Source: Candidatus Woodwardiibium gallinarum | GTDB lineage: Bacteria > Bacillota > Clostridia > Oscillospirales > CAG-382 | Assembly (NCBI GenBank): GCA_904419545.1 | Contig: CAJFRY010000007.1 | Span: forward strand, 1 to 64,000 | DNA: 64,000 nucleotides | Direction of reading: 5' to 3' | Shown: one piece after another, positions 48,642 to 60,030 of the stretch | How the letters are laid out: every line of letters begins with the position of its first letter | Position numbering within the stretch: the stretch's first letter is position 1 | Program-made: the position numbers and the translations under genes | The notes under the pieces: generated by a model | Databases searched by the model: none | Told to the model about the DNA's origin: nothing | Seen by the model: the letters and a program-made list of their open reading frames with translations, nothing else

Positions 48642-50357
48642 ATGCAGAACACAGGAAGGGCGACGGCCGAAAAAAGTTTTATCGTTGAAGCGCTGATCAT
48701 TTCGCTCTCCAACTTTGTCGTCAAGATCATCGGCGTATTGTTCAAGATCCCGATGACATATATTCTCGGCGTGAATATGGGCATCTTCAACGCCGCCTAT
48801 TCCATCTACGCGATGCTGTTCATGCTCTCTACCGCCGGGCTGCCGGTCGCCATCTCGCGGCTGGTCGCTTCCGCGAATGAACGCGGCCGTCCGCGCGAGA
48901 TCCGAAGGGTTTACCGCCTGAGCGTGACCATGTTCGGCCTGATCGGCCTGTTCTGCTCGCTGCTGCTCTTCTTCGGCGCGGAGGCCATCGGCAATTTTTC
49001 CGAGCACCGCGAAGCGGCGCTGGCGATGCGGGTCATTTCGCCCACGCTGTTCCTCATCTGCATTTCTTCGGCCATCCGCGGCTATTTCCAGGGACTGAAA
49101 AATATGTACCCAACGGCCATCAGCCAGTTTATTGAAGCGTTTTTTAAGCTGGCTGTCGGCCTCGGCGCCGTCGCCGTGTCGAAAAATCTGGGTGCCTCGC
49201 CGGCAGTGCAGGCCGCTTTCGGCATCAGCGGTCTGACGGTCGGCGTGTTTCTGGGCACGATTTTTCTGGTCGTGTATAAGCGTTTCTTTGACCGTAAAAA
49301 TCACCCGATTCGGAAAAGCCGCGAGGCCGATGCCTGGCGCGTTCTTGCCAAGCGCATTGCGCTCATTGCAGTACCCGTCACCATCACCTCGTCCGCGCTC
49401 TATCTGGCGCAGTTTTTGGACACGCTCGTCATCAACCGCGCGCTGATGGGCTCGGGTGTGCCCCTGCAGACGGCAGAGCAGCTCTACAGCGCGTACACTA
49501 CATACGCGGTGCCGCTGGCCGACCTGCTGCCTTCGACGCTCGTCTATCCGATTGCCATCAGCATCCTTCCCACTGTTTCGGCGGCGTTGGCGGTCAAGCG
49601 TTATAAAAAAGCCAAGTATTATATTTTCAGCTCGCTCCGCATCAGCGGCATCATCGCATTGCCCGCTTCGCTCGGTCTTGCCGTGCTTGCACGTCCGGCC
49701 ATTGCACTTATTTTCGGCACCGGCGGCGTACCCATTGAAACTTCCTCCGGAACCGTGATGCCTATAGATGTGGCGGCTCCCGCGCTGTCTTTGCTGTCAC
49801 TGGGGATCTTCCTCATCAGCATGCTCTCGACGACGAATGCGCTTCTCCAGGCCTGCCGCAGGTCTTATCTGCCGATGGTTTCGGTAAGCATCGGTGTGGT
49901 TTTTCTTGTCATTGCGGAAATCGGACTGGTGTCCGTTCCGGAAGTCGGCATCTATGGCGCGCCGATTGCGACGCTTGTCTGTTACACCGTGGCACTGGCC
50001 CTCAATATCCGCTTTTTGGCCAAAACGCAAAAGCTTAAGCTGGAATTCTTCAATTTGTTTGCAAAGCCTGCGTGCTGCGCCGCTTTTTCGGCGGCCGGTG
50101 CGCATGGCGTCAACCTACTGCTTTCCGCCCTCATCGGGAACGAACGCCGCATCACCTGTGCGCTGATTCTTCTTGTCGCCGTCATTGTTGCGGTCGTCAT
50201 TTATGTCGTTACTATGCTTGCCGTCAAGGGGATCCGCGAAAATGAGGTGCGCTTGCTTCCGATGGGGAACCGGTTTGCGGATTATCTTATAAGAAAAGGA
50301 TTTTTGGAGCATCATGAACAAAGAAGCAGCCGCATTCCTGACCAAAGAACGCTATGA
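48642..50357 (+). CDS. Oligosaccharide flippase / SpoVB-like (MATE/MOP superfamily)
   Basis: ~14 TM; 'ALIISLSNFVVKIIGVLFKIPMTYILG', synteny with mazG-hup-rqcP-yabP. Confidence 0.92.
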   Translation: MQNTGRATAEKSFIVEALIISLSNFVVKIIGVLFKIPMTYILGVNMGIFNAAYSIYAMLFMLSTAGLPVAISRLVASANERGRPREIRRVYRLSVTMFGLIGLFCSLLLFFGAEAIGNFSEHREAALAMRVISPTLFLICISSAIRGYFQGLKNMYPTAISQFIEAFFKLAVGLGAVAVSKNLGASPAVQAAFGISGLTVGVFLGTIFLVVYKRFFDRKNHPIRKSREADAWRVLAKRIALIAVPVTITSSALYLAQFLDTLVINRALMGSGVPLQTAEQLYSAYTTYAVPLADLLPSTLVYPIAISILPTVSAALAVKRYKKAKYYIFSSLRISGIIALPASLGLAVLARPAIALIFGTGGVPIETSSGTVMPIDVAAPALSLLSLGIFLISMLSTTNALLQACRRSYLPMVSVSIGVVFLVIAEIGLVSVPEVGIYGAPIATLVCYTVALALNIRFLAKTQKLKLEFFNLFAKPACCAAFSAAGAHGVNLLLSALIGNERRITCALILLVAVIVAVVIYVVTMLAVKGIRENEVRLLPMGNRFADYLIRKGFLEHHEQRSSRIPDQRTL

Positions 50358-51150
50358 TTTTTCCGACCTCTGCACCGTGATGAAGCTGCTCCGGGCGCCC
50401 GGAGGCTGTCCCTGGGACCGTGAGCAGACGCATGCATCCATCCGCAAAAACCTCATCGAAGAGACCTACGAAGTCGTTGAGGCCATTGACAACGCCGACA
50501 ACGTCCTGCTCCGCGAGGAACTGGGCGACCTGCTGCTGCAGGTCGTGTTCCACGCCCGGATGGCCGAAGAGGAGGGCGCGTTCGACATCGGCGATGTCTG
50601 CGACGAGATTTGCCGCAAACTCATTGTACGCCATCCGCATATTTTTTCTGACGTCACCGCTTCGACCGCCGGCGAGGTTCTGGACAACTGGGACCAAATC
50701 AAACGCGCCACCAAAAAGCAGAAAAGCACGACCGAGTCGATGCGCAGCGTATCCCGCGCGCTGCCCTCGCTGATGCGGGCGTACAAGCTCGGTGAGAAGG
50801 CCGCAAAAACCGGCTTCGATTTCCCTGATGCCGATTCGGCTGCCGACGGCCTGCGCGAAGAGCTGGACGAGCTGTCCGAGGCTGTCGCCGCAGGCGACGA
50901 GCAGGCTGTTCGCGAGGAAACCGGCGACCTGCTTTTTGCCGCCGTCAACGTCGCGCGCAAGCTCGGTGTGGATCCCGAGGAGGCACTTTACCGTGCGTCG
51001 GATAAATTTACCGATCGGTTTGAGAAAATGGAAAGTGCCGCTTTGGAATCCGGTTCGGCGCTTGCCTCGCTGTCGTTCGAACAGCTTGAAATGTGCTGGG
51101 AAGCTGTCAAGAACGGCGATAATCGGCAAGGAAGTGAAAAAAATTCTTGA
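50314..51150 (+). CDS. mazG: Nucleoside triphosphate pyrophosphohydrolase MazG
   Basis: 'LRAPGGCPWDREQTHASIRKNLIEETYEVVEAIDNAD...LREELGDLLLQVVFHARMAEE'; starts inside the upstream gene's 3' end. Confidence 0.95.
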   Translation: MNKEAAAFLTKERYDFSDLCTVMKLLRAPGGCPWDREQTHASIRKNLIEETYEVVEAIDNADNVLLREELGDLLLQVVFHARMAEEEGAFDIGDVCDEICRKLIVRHPHIFSDVTASTAGEVLDNWDQIKRATKKQKSTTESMRSVSRALPSLMRAYKLGEKAAKTGFDFPDADSAADGLREELDELSEAVAAGDEQAVREETGDLLFAAVNVARKLGVDPEEALYRASDKFTDRFEKMESAALESGSALASLSFEQLEMCWEAVKNGDNRQGSEKNS

Positions 51151-51188
51151 AAAGCAAGCATTTTCAGGCAAAAAAATCGAATTTCCTA

Positions 51189-51217
51189 TTGAAAAACGGA
51201 AAATACAATGGTATAAT
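51189..51217 (+). promoter_or_regulatory. Sigma-A promoter for hup
   Basis: TTGAAA-N17-TATAAT. Confidence 0.75.
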
Positions 51218-51249
51218 ATAAAAAATCTTTGAAAGGAGTTCATTTGCAG

Positions 51250-51525
51250 ATGAACAAGTCTACGCTTATTGAGACGGTCGCGCAGGCCGCTTCCCTCAAG
51301 AAAAAAGATGCGGAGGCCGCCGTCAATGCGGTTTTCGATACGCTGACCAGTGAGCTTGCCAAGGGCGAAAAGATTCAGCTTGCCGGCTTCGGCACTTTTA
51401 AGGTTAAGGAGAGAAGCGAGCGTGTCGGCCGCAATCCCAAGACCCGTCAGGAGATCAAAATTCCTGCTTCCAAAGCGCCCGCGTTCGTCGCAGGTAAGGC
51501 TCTCAAGGACGCCGTCAACAAATAA
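51250..51525 (+). CDS. hup: HU family DNA-binding protein
   Basis: '[71 protein letters not shown]'. Confidence 0.97.
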   Translation: MNKSTLIETVAQAASLKKKDAEAAVNAVFDTLTSELAKGEKIQLAGFGTFKVKERSERVGRNPKTRQEIKIPASKAPAFVAGKALKDAVNK

Positions 51526-51540
51526 GATTTTTCAAGGGAG

Positions 51541-51801
51541 ATGCTTTTGCAGTCTATGCGGTTGGACAAGTTTTTGAAGCTGTCGAGGATCATCAAGCGG
51601 CGCACCGTCGCCAACGAGGCCTGCGACAATTCCTACGTTTCGGTCAACGGCAGGGCTGCAAAGGCGTCCCATGACGTAAAGCCGGGCGATGTGATCGAGG
51701 TTACCTACGGCAGTCGGACAATGCGGTTCCGTGTGCTTTCGCTGAATGAAAATGCGAAGAAGGCGGATGCGTCCGAAATGTACGAATTGCTCGGCGAGTA
51801 A
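51541..51801 (+). CDS. rqcP: S4-domain RNA-binding protein RqcP-like
   Basis: 'MRLDKFLKLSRIIKRRTVANEACDNSYVSVNGRAAKASHDVKPGDVIEV'. Confidence 0.92.
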   Translation: MLLQSMRLDKFLKLSRIIKRRTVANEACDNSYVSVNGRAAKASHDVKPGDVIEVTYGSRTMRFRVLSLNENAKKADASEMYELLGE

Positions 51802-51811
51802 AGGACGGCAG

Positions 51812-51841
51812 AACATATTTTGCCTTTGCGCCTCATATACT
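51812..51841 (+). promoter_or_regulatory. Putative sigma-E-type promoter upstream of yabP
   Basis: AACATATT-N14-CATATACT; yabP ATG follows 32 nt downstream. Confidence 0.6.
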
Positions 51842-51873
51842 GGACACAAAAGTAAGAAAATGAGGGCAGGGCA

Positions 51874-52140
51874 ATGAACGAAAATACCAGAAGGCATACC
51901 GTCTCGCTGACCGACCGCGCGCTTCTCACCGTCACTGCGGTGGACGAGGTGCTCAGCTTTGATGAAACGCTCGTCAATCTTGATATCGGCGGCACGATGC
52001 TGTCCGTCAGCGGGAAAGAACTGTCTGTTACAAAGCTGACGCTCGAGAGCGGCGAGGTCTGCATCAAGGGTCAGATTGAGGCTATCGTTTACGAAGTTAC
52101 GCAGAAGAGCAAGGGCGTTTTTGCGCGTATGTTCAAATAA
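51874..52140 (+). CDS. yabP: Sporulation protein YabP
   Basis: 'RRHTVSLTDRALLTVTAVDEVLSFDETLVNLDIGGTMLSVSGKELSVTKLTLESGEVCIKGQI'. Confidence 0.95.
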   Translation: MNENTRRHTVSLTDRALLTVTAVDEVLSFDETLVNLDIGGTMLSVSGKELSVTKLTLESGEVCIKGQIEAIVYEVTQKSKGVFARMFK

Positions 52141-52143
52141 CGG

Positions 52144-52584
52144 ATGGAAACGTCGTACGAGCTTCATTTCCTGCTGCTCTATCTGTCGCTCGGTCTGGGT
52201 ATATTTCTCGGTTTGGTCTATGATGTATTTAAGCTGTTCCGGCTGCTGACCGGCGCGGGGAAATTCGTCGTTTTTGTGGAGGACATCCTGTTCTGTGCGT
52301 TCTGCGGGGTCTGTTTCTCCGTCGTATTTTACAATGCGTCGCGCGGCGCAATGCGTTTGTATGCGTTTTTAGCGGCAATCGCGACGTTTTCGCTTTATTA
52401 TTTTACCGTGGGCCGGCTGACGGAAAAAGCCGCCCGCAAGGTTGTCTCTGTAGTACGGCCGAGGCTTTACCGGGCAAAAAAGCGCTTCTATGCCGGATGG
52501 CGGCGCAGCCGCGTCGGCGCAGCGGAGGCGCGGCTGCTGAGAAAGGATGGGGAAGGATGGCAAGACAGCGGGCAAACATCATAG
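52144..52584 (+). CDS. yabQ: Sporulation protein YabQ (membrane)
   Basis: TM-rich 'LGIFLGLVYDVFKLFRLL'; position between yabP and divIC. Confidence 0.9.
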   Translation: METSYELHFLLLYLSLGLGIFLGLVYDVFKLFRLLTGAGKFVVFVEDILFCAFCGVCFSVVFYNASRGAMRLYAFLAAIATFSLYYFTVGRLTEKAARKVVSVVRPRLYRAKKRFYAGWRRSRVGAAEARLLRKDGEGWQDSGQTS

Positions 52585-52838
52585 TGCGGCTCGCCGTGCT
52601 CTGCGTTGCGGTGTTCCTCGTGTTTTCGGCGGTCAATATGCAGTTCCGGCTCGGCGAGCTGCGGGAAAGCAAGGCGCAGCTCGAGGAGGAAATTGCCGTT
52701 TTGGAGGATCGCTTGATTTATATGCAGCTTCGGCTGGACGAGCCGGTCACGGACGAGTATATCCGGCGCATCGCGCGGGAAAAGCTCAATTACCGCGATC
52801 CGGATGAAATACTTTTCTATAATGATTTGGCGGATTAG
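52557..52838 (+). CDS. divIC: Septum formation initiator (DivIC/FtsB family)
   Basis: TM + coiled coil 'RLGELRESKAQLEEEIAVLEDRL...IRRIAREKLNYRDPDEILFYND'. Confidence 0.92.
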   Translation: MARQRANIIVRLAVLCVAVFLVFSAVNMQFRLGELRESKAQLEEEIAVLEDRLIYMQLRLDEPVTDEYIRRIAREKLNYRDPDEILFYNDLAD

Positions 52839-52865
52839 GATAGGATTAGGAGGATAAACCCGTTT

Positions 52866-53273
52866 ATGCATTTTGAAATCGGCGACGTTGTGAAGGGCAG
52901 GGTTTCTACGATCACAAATTTCGGCGCGTTCCTTTCGTTTGAGGGCGGCACCGGACTTGTGCATATTTCGGAAATCTCCACGTCGTACGTCAAGGACATC
53001 CACGATTTTCTGCAGGTTGGCGAGGAGGTGGAGGCGAAGATTATCACCATCGACGCCAACGGCAAGATCGGCCTTTCCGTAAAAAAGCTGCAGATGGAAC
53101 GCGCAAAGAAGCCGTCGATGTCGTCGCCCGCTGAATATTTCAAGGCGCCTGCGCCGAAGGATCAGTCCTTTGAGGATATGATGACACGCTTCAAATCCAT
53201 CAGTGACGATAAGATGTCAGACTTGAAACGGGGCAAGGAATTCAAGCGCCGTTCGTCGCGCAGGGGAAAATAG
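52866..53273 (+). CDS. S1 RNA-binding domain protein (YabR-like)
   Basis: 'FEIGDVVKGRVSTITNFGAFLSFEGGTGLVHISEISTSYVKDIHDFLQVGEEVEAKIITID'. Confidence 0.93.
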   Translation: MHFEIGDVVKGRVSTITNFGAFLSFEGGTGLVHISEISTSYVKDIHDFLQVGEEVEAKIITIDANGKIGLSVKKLQMERAKKPSMSSPAEYFKAPAPKDQSFEDMMTRFKSISDDKMSDLKRGKEFKRRSSRRGK

Positions 53274-53353
53274 TCAGGAGTATTGTACCCCTTTCTGTGG
53301 GCAATACTTCCTTTTTTCGTTTCGGAGAACGGGAAAGGACAGGGAAACAACCG

Positions 53354-54190
53354 ATGAGAGAAATACAGGCGGACGTTATTCGTGATGCCGTAGAAGAGCT
53401 GTTTATCCGCGCCAATCTGGAGCTGCCGCCGGACGTCTATACCCGACTTGCCGCCTGTGCCGCAGCCGAGCAGGGGACGCTGGCGTCCGGAATCCTGCAT
53501 AAGCTGGTCGAGAATGCAGACATCGCCAAGAAAGACAGCATTCCCATCTGCCAGGATACCGGCATGGCCTTTGTATTTGCGGATGTCGGACAGGATGTGC
53601 ATATCACCGGCGGTTTGTTTGAGGATGCTGTCAACGCGGGTGTCGCCAACGCATATGAGAAGGGGTATCTGCGCAAGTCCGTTGTTTCCTGTCCGTTGGA
53701 GCGGATTAACACCGGCGATAATACGCCCGCCGTCATCTATACCCGTCTTTGCGCGGGTGATCGTGTCCGCCTGCTTGCGATGCCGAAAGGGTTCGGCAGT
53801 GAAAACATGAGCCGTATTCAAATGTTCAATCCTACCGCGAGTACGGACGAAATTATCGAATTCGTCTATGAGACCGTATATCAGGCCGGCGGAAATCCCT
53901 GCCCGCCGCTTGTCATCGGCATCGGCTTGGGCGGCAGCTTTGATTACGCCGCCGTGCTGGCAAAAAAGGCGCTTGCACGGGAGGTGGGCGTGCATAATGC
54001 GCGTTATCGCGAACTGGAGGAGCGTATTCTCCGCCGCGTAAACGAGAGCGGCGTCGGTCCTTCGGGTCTGGGCGGTGATACGACGGCGCTTTGGGCGGCA
54101 GTCGAGGCGTATCCGACGCATATTGCCGGTTTGCCCGTGGCCGTCAATATTTCTTGCCATGCGACAAGACATGCTGAAAAAATCATTTGA
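53354..54190 (+). CDS. Class I fumarate hydratase alpha subunit (TtdA-like); no beta subunit adjacent
   Basis: 'PICQDTGMAFVFADVGQDVHI', 'NTGDNTPAVIY', 'GFGSENMSRIQMFNPTA', 'CPPLVIGIGLGGSFDYAAVLAKKAL', 'GPSGLGGDTTAL'. Confidence 0.94.
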   Translation: MREIQADVIRDAVEELFIRANLELPPDVYTRLAACAAAEQGTLASGILHKLVENADIAKKDSIPICQDTGMAFVFADVGQDVHITGGLFEDAVNAGVANAYEKGYLRKSVVSCPLERINTGDNTPAVIYTRLCAGDRVRLLAMPKGFGSENMSRIQMFNPTASTDEIIEFVYETVYQAGGNPCPPLVIGIGLGGSFDYAAVLAKKALAREVGVHNARYRELEERILRRVNESGVGPSGLGGDTTALWAAVEAYPTHIAGLPVAVNISCHATRHAEKII

Positions 54191-54216
54191 CAAATAGAGT
54201 CCTTTTGTGGTAAAAT
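54187..54216 (+). promoter_or_regulatory. Sigma-A-like promoter upstream of hpf
   Basis: TTGACA-N18-TAAAAT. Confidence 0.55.
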
Positions 54217-54330
54217 AAAGGCGTAAAAGCGATGGATGTGAAAACGGTTGGAAGGATGGCCCTTCAACCGGCGTTTTCTTCCGGTTGAGACGGCGCGTCC
54301 GAAATACTACGGAAAGGAACGGGCAAAATC

Positions 54331-54855
54331 ATGAAGATCAGATTTGTCGCAAGAAAATTTACGCTGACCGACGACGTAAAAGAGCGCGTGCAGAAAAAAT
54401 TGCAGAAGCTCGATAAGTTTTTTTCGTCCGATACTGAAGCGGCAGTCGCACTGTATGGGGAAAAGATCGGCGAACGCATAGAGGTGACTATATATCACGG
54501 CGGCACGATCTTCCGCGCGGAAGAATCGGATAAGGATATCGCCTGCGCTTTGGACAAGGCGCTGGATGTGATCGAGCGGCAGATTCGGAAGAATCGCACG
54601 CGGCTGGAAAAAAAGATACATATCACAAAGGATTCGTTTGCTGATCCTGCGGCTTTTGAGGAGCCGGAGGAAGAGATCAAAATTTCCAAAACCAAGCGGT
54701 TCGAGATACGTCCGATGACGGTGGAGGAGGCGATTATGCAGATGAACCTGCTGTCGCATTCCTTTTATCTGTTCCGAAATTCGGAAACGGGCGAACTGAA
54801 TGTGGTGTATAAACGCCGCGAAAACGATTACGGCTTAATCGAGCCGATCGTTTAG
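54331..54855 (+). CDS. hpf: Ribosome hibernation promoting factor (long HPF)
   Basis: 'MKIRFVARKFTLTDDVKERVQKKLQKLDKFF' and C-terminal 'KTKRFEIRPMTVEEAIMQMNLLSHSFYLFRNSETGELNVVYKRRENDYGLIEP'. Confidence 0.96.
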   Translation: MKIRFVARKFTLTDDVKERVQKKLQKLDKFFSSDTEAAVALYGEKIGERIEVTIYHGGTIFRAEESDKDIACALDKALDVIERQIRKNRTRLEKKIHITKDSFADPAAFEEPEEEIKISKTKRFEIRPMTVEEAIMQMNLLSHSFYLFRNSETGELNVVYKRRENDYGLIEPIV

Positions 54856-54867
54856 TTATATGAATCT

Positions 54868-54902
54868 TTGCAGGGCCTCAAATCTTTGAGGCCCTGCTTT
54901 CC
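54868..54902 (+). terminator. Intrinsic terminator of hpf
   Basis: GCAGGGCCTCAAA-TC-TTTGAGGCCCTGC-TTTCC. Confidence 0.8.
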
Positions 54903-54929
54903 TGTGCGGAGCAGGGAAGGAGGAGGCTC

Positions 54930-56066
54930 ATGGAGCTGGTCGCAACAAGCCTGTTCGGGCTGGAAAAATTTGTCGCAGAGGATATAGATGCGCTCGGCTG
55001 CCGCCGCCTGCAGACCATCGACGGCCGTGTGCTTTTTGAGGGCGACGCTTCTGCGGTTGCGCGTGCAAACGTCAGCTTTCGTTATGCCGAGAGAGTGCTT
55101 ATCCGCCTCGGCGTTTTCCGCGCGGACAGCTTTGATGCGCTTTTCGAAGGCACAAAAGCCCTGCCGTGGGAGTCGTTTATCGGCCGCGACGGCGCGTTCC
55201 CTGTCAAGGGCCATACGGTCAAGTCCGGACTTGCCTCTGTTCCCGACTGCCAGCGTATCGTCAAGAAAGCCGTCGCCGATCGGCTTGCGTCGGTTTATGG
55301 GCTGTCCCGTTTGCCCGAAACAGGCATTAAATATCAGATTGCATTTTTCCTGCTTAACGACGAAGCGTCGCTGATGATCGATACCAGCGGGGCGCCGCTT
55401 CATAAGCGCGGCTACCGCTTGGAATCCAATGCTGCGCCCATCCGCGAAACACTTGCGGCGGCTATGGTGCGCATGGCCCGTCCGCGCGATGACGTGATTT
55501 TGGTCGATCCCTTTTGCGGCTCCGGCACGATCGCCGTTGAAGCCGCGCTTCTTGCCGATGGGATTGCACCTGGGCTGCGCAGGCCGTTTGCCGGTGAATC
55601 GTTTTCCTTTCTTCCGGCAAAAATCTGGAGTGACGCGCGCGAGGAGGCAAAAAGCAGGCAGCGTAAAAGCGGGATGCATATTTATGGCGCAGACATTGAC
55701 CCTGCATGCGTTGAATTGAGCATCGCCAATGCTTACCGTGCCGGCGTCGCTTCACGCGTCACATTCGAATGCCGTGACGCGCGTGCGTTCTCATCTCCGG
55801 AGCCGGGCGCGCGCGGGACAATCGTTACCAATCCGCCTTACGGCGAGCGGCTCGGCGATCTTGCATCCAGCCGTGAGCTGGCTGCAGCATTCGGGCGTGC
55901 GATTCGTGAAAATGTGCCGGCTTGGCAGATCTATGTTATGAGTGCGGATGAATCGTTTGCGCGTTTTTTCGGCCGTACGCCGGATAAGGTCAGAAAATTG
56001 TACAACGGAATGCTGCGGTGCAGTTATTTCCAGTTTTTCAAACAATCGCAATTTGTTAAAAAATAA
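54930..56066 (+). CDS. THUMP-domain class I SAM-dependent rRNA methyltransferase (RlmL/K N-terminal-like, YpsC family)
   Basis: 'ELVATSLFGLEKFVAEDI', 'GAPLHKRGYRLESNAAPIRETLAAAMV', 'LVDPFCGSGTIAVEAAL', 'IVTNPPYGERLG'. Confidence 0.95.
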   Translation: MELVATSLFGLEKFVAEDIDALGCRRLQTIDGRVLFEGDASAVARANVSFRYAERVLIRLGVFRADSFDALFEGTKALPWESFIGRDGAFPVKGHTVKSGLASVPDCQRIVKKAVADRLASVYGLSRLPETGIKYQIAFFLLNDEASLMIDTSGAPLHKRGYRLESNAAPIRETLAAAMVRMARPRDDVILVDPFCGSGTIAVEAALLADGIAPGLRRPFAGESFSFLPAKIWSDAREEAKSRQRKSGMHIYGADIDPACVELSIANAYRAGVASRVTFECRDARAFSSPEPGARGTIVTNPPYGERLGDLASSRELAAAFGRAIRENVPAWQIYVMSADESFARFFGRTPDKVRKLYNGMLRCSYFQFFKQSQFVKK

Positions 56067-56070
56067 TCTA

Positions 56071-56466
<396 letters not shown>

Positions 56467-56470
56467 TTAA

Positions 56471-58126
<1,656 letters not shown>

Positions 58127-58144
58127 ATCGTCGGCCTTGTTTTG

Positions 58145-58176
58145 CGGGCGGCACAGAATTGTGCCGCCCGTTTTTT
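58145..58176 (+). terminator. Intrinsic terminator of groESL
   Basis: CGGGCGGCAC-AGAATT-GTGCCGCCCG-TTTTTT. Confidence 0.9.
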
Positions 58177-58236
58177 GTTTTTGAAGCTCCTGCAAACAGG
58201 GCCGCTAAATTTTTTGAAGAAATTCTTCGCTTTGTC

Positions 58237-58265
58237 TTGCAAAATATGCCTAAGTGTGGTACTAT
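58237..58265 (+). promoter_or_regulatory. Sigma-A-like promoter of the second DUF4855 gene
   Basis: TTGCAA-N17-TACTAT. Confidence 0.5.
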
Positions 58266-58325
58266 GCTAAATACAAACCGAACAAAAACGCCGAAACGGG
58301 TGTTTTTTGGAAAGGGAGGAACAGT

Positions 58326-59972
58326 ATGGAAACACGAAATCGCTATTACACACCGTATACCTACAAAAAAGTGGAGGAAAATTATTTTTCTTCCGACGCG
58401 CCGGATTATAAACAGGTTCAGAACCTGCTCGCCGGCAAGGGACAGGCCATTCTTGCTTACGGCAGCATGAAGGACGTCGATATGACGCCGCAGTTCAATA
58501 CGCCGGATACCGAATCCCGCCTGACCGACGGCGTCCTCGCGCAGAAGGCAACCTACTCCGATCCTGCTTGGGTACGCTTCACGCGTGGCGTGGCCCGCAG
58601 CATTCTCTTCGACATCGGCGCCATTGCAGCGCTGCAGGAGGTTCGTATCCGTCTGCTGAAGGAGAAGGAAACGGCTGTACGTCTGCCGAACAACGTCTCG
58701 TTCTCTGCCTCGGTCAACGGTGTGGACTTTGAAAATGTTGCCCTTATTGACCGTTTTCACTCTGAGTCGGACGCCGACATTGTCGCCGTTTCCGCGAAAA
58801 TCGAGCCGGCTGTCAAGGCACGCTTTCTGCGCGTGACCTTCTGCTGCCCGGTGCATATCTATATCGATCAGATCGAAGCCATCGGTACCAAGGATGCGTC
58901 CGGTGCGCGTGACATCGTTCCCGACCGTTATGATGCGGATATCTATCCCGACCGCTATTGCTCCGCCGATCAGCTCGGCGGCGCGAAGGATGTTGTTCTG
59001 GCTTATTTCTGCCACGAGAATCAGACGCCGCTTGAAGTGGAGCATCTGCTGCCCTATGTTGGCTATATGAAGGACGGCAAGATCGTAGATACCCTCTTTG
59101 ATGGTTTTCTTTTCCTGCCGTTTGTCGCTTTCCTGTATCAGGGCTATAAGAAGAAGCCTCTGGACAAATCGCAGTGGCAGTATTATATGGACACGCAGTT
59201 CCTGCCCGGTAAGAACCTCGACGCGCTTGAAGAGGCAGCAGAACAGGTCAAGCAGGCGCTCGGCCTTCCGGAGCTGAAGCTGAAGGTATTCTTCTCTATT
59301 CTGTATCCTGTTGTCGAGCAGCGCGCGTTTGGTGAGATTGACGGGAAAATGCGTGACTTCACCGTGCTGGAGGATCGTATCGCTGCGCTGAAGTGGCTCG
59401 TGGATGAGCAGGAACGCCGCTTCTGCGAGAAGAAATATAAGAATTTGCAGCTCTCCGGCTATTACTGGTTTACTGAGGAAATCGATTACGAGGACAGCCA
59501 GCTTCTGGAGATGATCCGCTTTACGACCGATTATATCCGTTCGAAGAAGATGATCACGACATGGATTCCGTATTATCTTGCTTCCGGCTATAACGATTGG
59601 CGCCGGCTGGGCTTCGATATGGCCTGCTATCAGCCGAACTATGCGTTCCGGCAGGATATCCCCGAGGAGCGTCTCTATGACGCTGCCGATACCGCAAAGC
59701 TGCTTGGTATGTGCATCGAGCTGGAGATCGGCGGCTTGGAACGCTGGAACGTGGAGCATACGCGCAATTACTACGCCGTCGGCGCGCAGACCCGTTATAT
59801 GCAGGACGCAGCGCATATGTACTATCTCGGCGGCCTCAAGGATGTTATGCTGCGCTCCTGCCATTCTGAGGACCCCTATTTCCGCTCGATGTATGATGAT
59901 ACTTATCGCTTCATCAAAGGCACGTATCCGCCGGATGCGCTTGGGGAACCTGCACAGGTCAAACCGCAGTAA
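58326..59972 (+). CDS. DUF4855-domain protein with N-terminal discoidin-like region, no signal peptide
   Basis: 'LLPYVGYMKDGKIVDTLFDGFLFLPFVAF...LQLSGYYWFTEEIDYED...GFDMACYQPNYAF...SMYDDTYRFIKGTY' aligns with the product of 2511..4564. Confidence 0.85.
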   Translation: METRNRYYTPYTYKKVEENYFSSDAPDYKQVQNLLAGKGQAILAYGSMKDVDMTPQFNTPDTESRLTDGVLAQKATYSDPAWVRFTRGVARSILFDIGAIAALQEVRIRLLKEKETAVRLPNNVSFSASVNGVDFENVALIDRFHSESDADIVAVSAKIEPAVKARFLRVTFCCPVHIYIDQIEAIGTKDASGARDIVPDRYDADIYPDRYCSADQLGGAKDVVLAYFCHENQTPLEVEHLLPYVGYMKDGKIVDTLFDGFLFLPFVAFLYQGYKKKPLDKSQWQYYMDTQFLPGKNLDALEEAAEQVKQALGLPELKLKVFFSILYPVVEQRAFGEIDGKMRDFTVLEDRIAALKWLVDEQERRFCEKKYKNLQLSGYYWFTEEIDYEDSQLLEMIRFTTDYIRSKKMITTWIPYYLASGYNDWRRLGFDMACYQPNYAFRQDIPEERLYDAADTAKLLGMCIELEIGGLERWNVEHTRNYYAVGAQTRYMQDAAHMYYLGGLKDVMLRSCHSEDPYFRSMYDDTYRFIKGTYPPDALGEPAQVKPQ

Positions 59973-60030
59973 CAGAAACGGTCGCCGTATAGGATTCGGA
60001 GTCTGCGCAGAAGGAAAAATGCATTATGAA

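Noticed and set aside
47895-49304. 469-aa minus-strand ORF opposite udk-like/spoVB genes
   Set aside because: Shadow ORF; H/R/D-rich translation typical of antisense frames.
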